Of a stretch of 64,000 bases of DNA, positions 60,405 through 64,000 are shown in pieces. The notes under the pieces were generated by a model. That model did not search any database. It saw only the letters and a list, made by a program, of their open reading frames with translations, and was not told where the DNA came from. The DNA lies in the NCBI RefSeq assembly GCF_000384475.1, contig NZ_ARWB01000001.1:1282176-1346175 (forward strand), read 5' to 3'. Every line of letters begins with the position of its first letter. The stretch's first letter is position 1. A program made the position numbers and the translations under genes. The stretch comes from Methylopila sp. M107. Lineage in GTDB: Bacteria > Pseudomonadota > Alphaproteobacteria > Rhizobiales > Methylopilaceae.

Positions 60405-60776
60405 ATGAGCGATCGCATCTTCATACGCGGCATTCAGGTTCACGCGTATCATGGCGTCTTCGAAGAAGAAAATCGCCTTGGTCAGAAGTTTCACTTCGAC
60501 GTCGACTATTGGGTCGACGCGCAGCCTTACGCGCAGACCGACGACTACAGCCACGCCGTCTCCTACGCCGACGTCCACGACGCGGTGATCGAGGTCGCCA
60601 AGGGGCCGATCATCAAGCTCATCGAGACGCTGGCGGAGCGCATCGCGGCGCTGCTGCTCGAGCGCTTTCCGTCGATCAGCCAGGTGCGGGTCGAGGTCCA
60701 CAAGCCCGGCGCGCCGATCATCGGCGTGTTCTCCGACGTCGGGGTCGAGATCATCCGCCGCCGGGCCGGGACCTGA
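60405..60776 (+). CDS. folB: Dihydroneopterin aldolase
   Basis: A 123-residue aldolase that cleaves dihydroneopterin to hydroxymethyl-dihydropterin. Motifs: 'IFIRGIQVHAYHGVFEEENR' with the catalytic Glu, and 'VRVEVHKPGAPIIGVFSDVG' with the catalytic Lys. FolB of this cluster could supply the pterin for H4MPT, folate or both. ATG at 60405 is preferred to a TTG at 60387. folK follows one base after the stop codon. Confidence 0.92.
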   Translation: MSDRIFIRGIQVHAYHGVFEEENRLGQKFHFDVDYWVDAQPYAQTDDYSHAVSYADVHDAVIEVAKGPIIKLIETLAERIAALLLERFPSISQVRVEVHKPGAPIIGVFSDVGVEIIRRRAGT

Positions 60777-60777
60777 G

Positions 60778-61278
60778 ATGCGCGAGATCGGTCTCGGCTT
60801 CGGCAGCAATGTCGGCGACAAGGTCGATAACGTCCGCCGCGCGATCGCCCGCGTGTTCGCTGGACCGGAGTTCGAGTTCGTCGTCGCCTCGTCGATCTGG
60901 CGCACCGCGCCATGGGGCTATCTCGACCAGGACTGGTTCGCCAACGCCTGCGCGGTCGGGCGCACGTCGCTGACGCCCGAGGACGCTTTGACCTTCACGC
61001 AGAGCGTCGAGGAAGAGCTCGGCCGCGAACAGACGTTCCGCTGGGGGCCGCGCGTGATCGACGTCGACATCCTCTATCTCGGCGAGACCAGGCTGTCCTC
61101 CGAGCGGCTGATCATCCCGCACAAGGAAATGATGAACCGCGCATTCGTGCTGGCGCCGTTGGCCGAGGTCCGCCCGGACCTCGTCTTCGACGACCGATCC
61201 GTGCGGGAGGCCGCGGAAGCGATGGGCGAACAGGGATTCTCCAGGCTCGCCCCGCCGTGGCGTCCGGATCAAGGCTGA
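60778..61278 (+). CDS. folK: Hydroxymethyldihydropterin pyrophosphokinase
   Basis: A 166-residue HPPK that pyrophosphorylates hydroxymethyl-dihydropterin. Motifs: 'IGLGFGSNVGDKVDNVRRAI', 'WRTAPWGYLDQDWFANAC' and the metal-binding 'RWGPRVIDVDILYLGE'. It is directly behind folB. folP is not here; the dihydropteroate-synthase-like protein at 42249-43691 may be the functional partner for the methanopterin branch. Confidence 0.93.
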   Translation: MREIGLGFGSNVGDKVDNVRRAIARVFAGPEFEFVVASSIWRTAPWGYLDQDWFANACAVGRTSLTPEDALTFTQSVEEELGREQTFRWGPRVIDVDILYLGETRLSSERLIIPHKEMMNRAFVLAPLAEVRPDLVFDDRSVREAAEAMGEQGFSRLAPPWRPDQG

Positions 61279-61317
61279 CGGTCGCCCGGCCGGGCGGCGA
61301 CCGACCTCGGCGCCGCG

Positions 61318-61680
61318 TCAGTTCGCCTCGCCGTCCGCCTCGCGCGCCAGGGCTTCGAGCTGCTGTGTAATCTCACGTGCGGCAAAGGGCTTTGGCACGA
61401 GCCGCTCTTCGGCAAGGCCGTCAGGCGCGTCGTCCCGGTTCGCGCCCGAGACGAAGACGAACGGCACGTGCCGCAGGCGAAGCTCCAGCGCGAGCGAATA
61501 GGTCTTGCCGTCCGCGACGTCGATGTCGAGAAACGCCAGCGACACGGTGTCGTCGATCACCTCGAAGGCCGCCTTGACCGACGTCGCGATGCTGATCTCG
61601 GCGTCCGGCAGCCGATCGAGCACGATCGCCTCGATTTCGAGCGCGATCACCGGTTCGTCCTCGACGATGAGTATACGCAT
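61318..61680 (-). CDS. Stand-alone response regulator receiver protein
   Basis: A 120-residue receiver domain with no output domain: 'MRILIVEDEPVIALEIEAIV' (acidic pocket Glu8, Asp9), phospho-acceptor Asp in VSLAFLDIDVADGKTYSL, and Lys in EERLVPKPFAAREI. Short receivers of this sort act as phosphotransfer or sink proteins. No kinase lies next to it. Its place between folK and cbbR does not show a partner. Confidence 0.88.
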   Translation of the reverse strand: MRILIVEDEPVIALEIEAIVLDRLPDAEISIATSVKAAFEVIDDTVSLAFLDIDVADGKTYSLALELRLRHVPFVFVSGANRDDAPDGLAEERLVPKPFAAREITQQLEALAREADGEAN

Positions 61681-61742
61681 ACAGGCGACAGGCTCCGCCG
61701 CCGGCCCGGCCATGTGGCCGAACGGGCGTCAAGGCTAGACGC

Positions 61743-62693
61743 TCAGGATGTCGATACGGTTCCGGATTTCTTCTCGATGCGCGGCAGGAACTCCGCGCCG
61801 CGCTCGGAGAGGAAGGAACTCATCGCGGCCGCAGGCGGCGTCAGCCGCTTCCCGGCGCGGCGCACGACATGCCATTGCCGCATGATCGGCAGGCGCTCGA
61901 CGTCGAGCTGCGTGAGGCGGCCGTCCGCGATTTCGGCCGCGACGGTGTGGGCGGAGAGGAACGCCAGGCCGAGGCCCGCGATCACCGCCTGCTTGATCGT
62001 CTCGTTGGAGCCGATCTCCATGCCGATCTTCGGGAGGACCCCTTCTTCGGCGAACAGCCGTTCCATCAAAGCGCGGGTGCCGGACCCCTGCTCGCGCATG
62101 AGGAAGGTGTGGCCGGACAATGCCTGCGGCGCGAGCGTCTGGCCGACCAACGGGTGGTCCGGCGGCGCGACGACGATGTGCGGGTGATCGCCGATCACTG
62201 TCCGCACCGTCTCGATGTCCTCCGGCGGGCGGCCCATGATGGCGACGTCCACCTGGTCGCCCCGCAGGTGGTTCAGCACCTCCATGCGGTTCCCGACCAC
62301 GAGCGCGAGCTCGACCTTGGGGTGGGCGCGGGCGAACGCCCCGAGCGCCATCGGAGCGAAATACTTGGCCGTCGAGACGATCGCGACCGCGACCCGGCCG
62401 CCCTCGAGGCCCTTCATGGCCTCCAGCGCCGCGACGCAGTCGCGGATCGCCGATTCGATGCGCGTGACGGCCTCGACGACCTCGCGGCCGGCGTCCGTCG
62501 GGCGGAACTTGTCGCCGGAGCGGTCGAGCAAGGGCAGCGCCGTCGCGGCTTCGAGCAGTTGCACCTGCATGGTCACGGCGGGCGGCGTGACGCCGAGCCT
62601 GCGCGCGGCCGCGCTCACCGCCCCGCTGTCCGCGACGGCGGCGAGCGCGCGCAGCTGCTTGATGGTCAGGGAGCGGATCAGGTCTTCAGACAT
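61743..62693 (-). CDS. cbbR: LysR-type regulator of the Calvin cycle genes
   Basis: A 316-residue LysR-family regulator: N-terminal helix-turn-helix ('IRSLTIKQLRALAAVADSGA', 'SAAARRLGVTPPAVTMQVQL') and an effector-binding domain ('FAPMALGAFARAHPKVELAL', 'PPDHPLVGQTLAPQALSGH', 'NETIKQAVIAGLGLAFLSAH'). It is divergent from fbp and prk, the standard place of CbbR, which activates Calvin cycle genes in response to RuBP or PEP-type effectors. The start at 62693 lacks a good ribosome site but matches the family. Confidence 0.92.
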   Translation of the reverse strand: MSEDLIRSLTIKQLRALAAVADSGAVSAAARRLGVTPPAVTMQVQLLEAATALPLLDRSGDKFRPTDAGREVVEAVTRIESAIRDCVAALEAMKGLEGGRVAVAIVSTAKYFAPMALGAFARAHPKVELALVVGNRMEVLNHLRGDQVDVAIMGRPPEDIETVRTVIGDHPHIVVAPPDHPLVGQTLAPQALSGHTFLMREQGSGTRALMERLFAEEGVLPKIGMEIGSNETIKQAVIAGLGLAFLSAHTVAAEIADGRLTQLDVERLPIMRQWHVVRRAGKRLTPPAAAMSSFLSERGAEFLPRIEKKSGTVSTS

Positions 62694-62842
62694 CCTGAAT
62701 GCAGCGTTTAGGCCTTTTGTGTTTCCTGAGCAATCACGCTTACGACGATCTGTTGCGTGGCGGGCGCGATCTGTGGCCTGTATCGAGGCGACGCGCAGGC
62801 GCACAGTCGCGCCCGCACAAGACGACTGATGGAGAAGACGCC
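62694..62842. promoter_or_regulatory. cbbR-fbp divergent regulatory region
   Basis: A 149-bp region between two divergent genes, expected to hold CbbR sites and both promoters. A+T-richer parts are at 62697-62760. No exact TNA-N7-TNA pair could be fixed by eye. GGAGAAG at 62831-62837 is the fbp ribosome site. Confidence 0.5.
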
Positions 62843-63871
62843 TTGGCCGAGCCCTTGACCCTCGAGGCCTATCTCGACCAGTGGGCCGCCGGCGACGCCG
62901 CACGCGGCGATGTCGGGAAGACCGTTCTGGCGATGTGCGTGGCCGCGCGCGAGATCGCCGCGATCGTCGGACGCGGCGCGCTCGAAGGCGACATGGCCGC
63001 CGCGATCGGCGGCAACGCCGGCGGAGACACCCAGAAGGCGCTCGACCTGCGCACCCACGACATCACGATCGAGGCGCTGAAGGCCGCGCCGGTCGCGCGT
63101 GTCGGCTCCGAGGAGGCCGACGACGTCGCGGTGCTGGACGAGGCCGCGCCGCTCGCGGTCGCGATGGACCCGCTCGACGGCTCGTCGAACATCGAGACCA
63201 ACGTGTCGATCGGCACCCTGTTCGGCGTGCTGCCGCATGTCGGCGAGGACACCTTCCTGCAGCCGGGCTCGAAACAGCTCGCCGCCGGCTTCGTGGTCTA
63301 CGGGCCCGCGACCGCGCTGGTGCTGACTGTCGGGGCCGGCACGCAGATCTTCATGCTGGAGCGTGGCTCCGACCGGTTCCTGCGCACCCATGCCGACGTC
63401 AGGATCGCCGAGACCACCAAGGAATACGCCATCAACCAGTCGAACGTCCGGCACTGGGACGCCGCCACCAAGGGCTATATCGACGACTGCCTCGCCGGCG
63501 AGACCGGGCCGCGGTCCAAGAACTTCAACATGCGCTGGGTCGGCTCGCTGGTGGCGGACGTGTTCCGCATCCTGATCCGCGGCGGCGTGTATCTCTACCC
63601 CGGCGACCGCCGCGAGGGTTACGGCTCGGGCCGCCTCCGGCTGGTCTACGAGTGCAATCCGATCGCCATGGTCGCCGAGCAGGCCGGCGGCAAGGCGACC
63701 GACGGCAAGACCCGCATCCTCGATCTCACGCCCCAGAAGCTGCACGCCCGCTGCGCGCTGGTCGTCGGATCGGCCGAGGAGGTCGACCGTTTCGGCGGCT
63801 ATTACGGCAAGCCCGCCTCGAAGGGCGGCTCCTCGCCGCTGTTCGCGAAGCGCGGGCTGTTCCTGGCCTGA
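62843..63871 (+). CDS. fbp: Fructose-1,6-bisphosphatase, class I
   Basis: A 342-residue class I enzyme removing phosphate 1 from fructose-1,6-bisphosphate. Motifs: 'PLAVAMDPLDGSSNIETNVS' (metal-binding DPLDGSSN), 'GGVYLYPGDRREGYGSGRLR' and 'RLVYECNPIAMVAEQAGGKA'. The gene has a TTG start at 62843, eight bases after GGAG, where the family begins; no ATG or GTG in the right place is present. It is followed by prk, so it is probably CbbF of a Calvin cycle operon. Confidence 0.94.
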   Translation: MAEPLTLEAYLDQWAAGDAARGDVGKTVLAMCVAAREIAAIVGRGALEGDMAAAIGGNAGGDTQKALDLRTHDITIEALKAAPVARVGSEEADDVAVLDEAAPLAVAMDPLDGSSNIETNVSIGTLFGVLPHVGEDTFLQPGSKQLAAGFVVYGPATALVLTVGAGTQIFMLERGSDRFLRTHADVRIAETTKEYAINQSNVRHWDAATKGYIDDCLAGETGPRSKNFNMRWVGSLVADVFRILIRGGVYLYPGDRREGYGSGRLRLVYECNPIAMVAEQAGGKATDGKTRILDLTPQKLHARCALVVGSAEEVDRFGGYYGKPASKGGSSPLFAKRGLFLA

Positions 63872-63885
63872 CGGCGGAGCGACCG

Positions 63886-64000
63886 ATGTCGATCCGCCAC
63901 CCGATCATCTCGGTCACCGGCTCGTCCGGCTCCGGCACGACGTCGGTGCGCACCACCTTCGAGCAGATTTTTCGGCGCGAGAAGATCAAGGCGGCCTTCA
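63886..64000 (+). CDS. prk: Phosphoribulokinase, cut off by the window end
   Basis: The first 38 codons of a phosphoribulokinase: 'HPIISVTGSSGSGTTSVRTT' is the class I PRK P-loop (GSSGSGTT), followed by 'FEQIFRREKIKAAF'. It makes ribulose-1,5-bisphosphate in the Calvin cycle. A GGCGGAGCG ribosome site precedes the ATG 14 bases after fbp. The remaining gene and any RuBisCO genes lie outside the window. Confidence 0.93.
   Translation, partial: MSIRHPIISVTGSSGSGTTSVRTTFEQIFRREKIKAAF

Overview
The window is GC-rich (roughly two thirds G+C) and gene-dense. It comes from a methylotrophic alphaproteobacterium, most likely of the order Hyphomicrobiales (the Methylobacterium / Methylopila / Xanthobacter sphere). 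Four things point there: a lanthanide-type methanol dehydrogenase (XoxF) with its quinoprotein accessory genes, formaldehyde-activating enzyme (Fae), an almost complete tetrahydromethanopterin (H4MPT)/methylofuran one-carbon gene cluster, and alphaproteobacterial arrangements of the pdh and suf genes. A CbbR-fructose-bisphosphatase-phosphoribulokinase set at the right edge suggests the Calvin cycle as well. The genus is an inference.

Layout. 1-0.7 kb: the end of a GGDEF diguanylate cyclase. 0.7-18.3 kb, almost all on the minus strand: an old yellow enzyme, SUF-type iron-sulfur genes (sufS, sufT, an A-type carrier), lipoate synthase, lipoamide dehydrogenase, and the pyruvate dehydrogenase operon (ftsB-like, E1 alpha, E1 beta with its own lipoyl domain, E2) with small genes inserted (DUF5076, a Uma2 nuclease-like gene, a nucleoside deoxyribosyltransferase, a tautomerase). 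Then come a K+/H+ antiporter and small exported proteins. 18.7-25.8 kb: a RecD-like helicase, a SoxYZ-like carrier tied to quinoprotein dehydrogenases, four exported proteins of unknown function and a histidine kinase/response regulator pair. 26.2-29.8 kb: fae and an SsuABC/TauABC-type ABC importer. 30.1-37.8 kb: a quinoprotein-associated ABC system with its accessory periplasmic proteins, resembling the lanthanide utilisation (lut) type of locus. 38.2-41.3 kb: xoxF and a periplasmic zinc metallohydrolase of the 'quinoprotein relay' kind.

41.7-61.3 kb is the formaldehyde oxidation island. It carries cofactor synthesis genes (a MfnE-like kinase, a dihydropteroate-synthase-like protein, DUF447, MfnB, beta-RFAP synthase, ATP-grasp ligases, a CitG-like protein, a HisA-like protein, a MfnF-like protein, FolB, FolK). 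It also carries the catalytic genes fhcBADC, mtdB and mch. Together with fae they form the route methanol -> formaldehyde (XoxF) -> methylene-H4MPT (Fae) -> methenyl-H4MPT (MtdB) -> formyl-H4MPT (Mch) -> formate (Fhc). 61.3-64 kb: a lone receiver protein, then cbbR divergent from fbp and a truncated phosphoribulokinase gene.

The most unusual features are palindromic interspersed repeats concentrated in the one-carbon island, and an ATP-grasp gene just upstream of mch that carries about 0.77 kb of such repeats while keeping an open reading frame. A 200-bp intergenic stretch with 18 GGCC tetranucleotides is also far from random. No tRNA, rRNA, CRISPR array, insertion sequence or prophage was seen.
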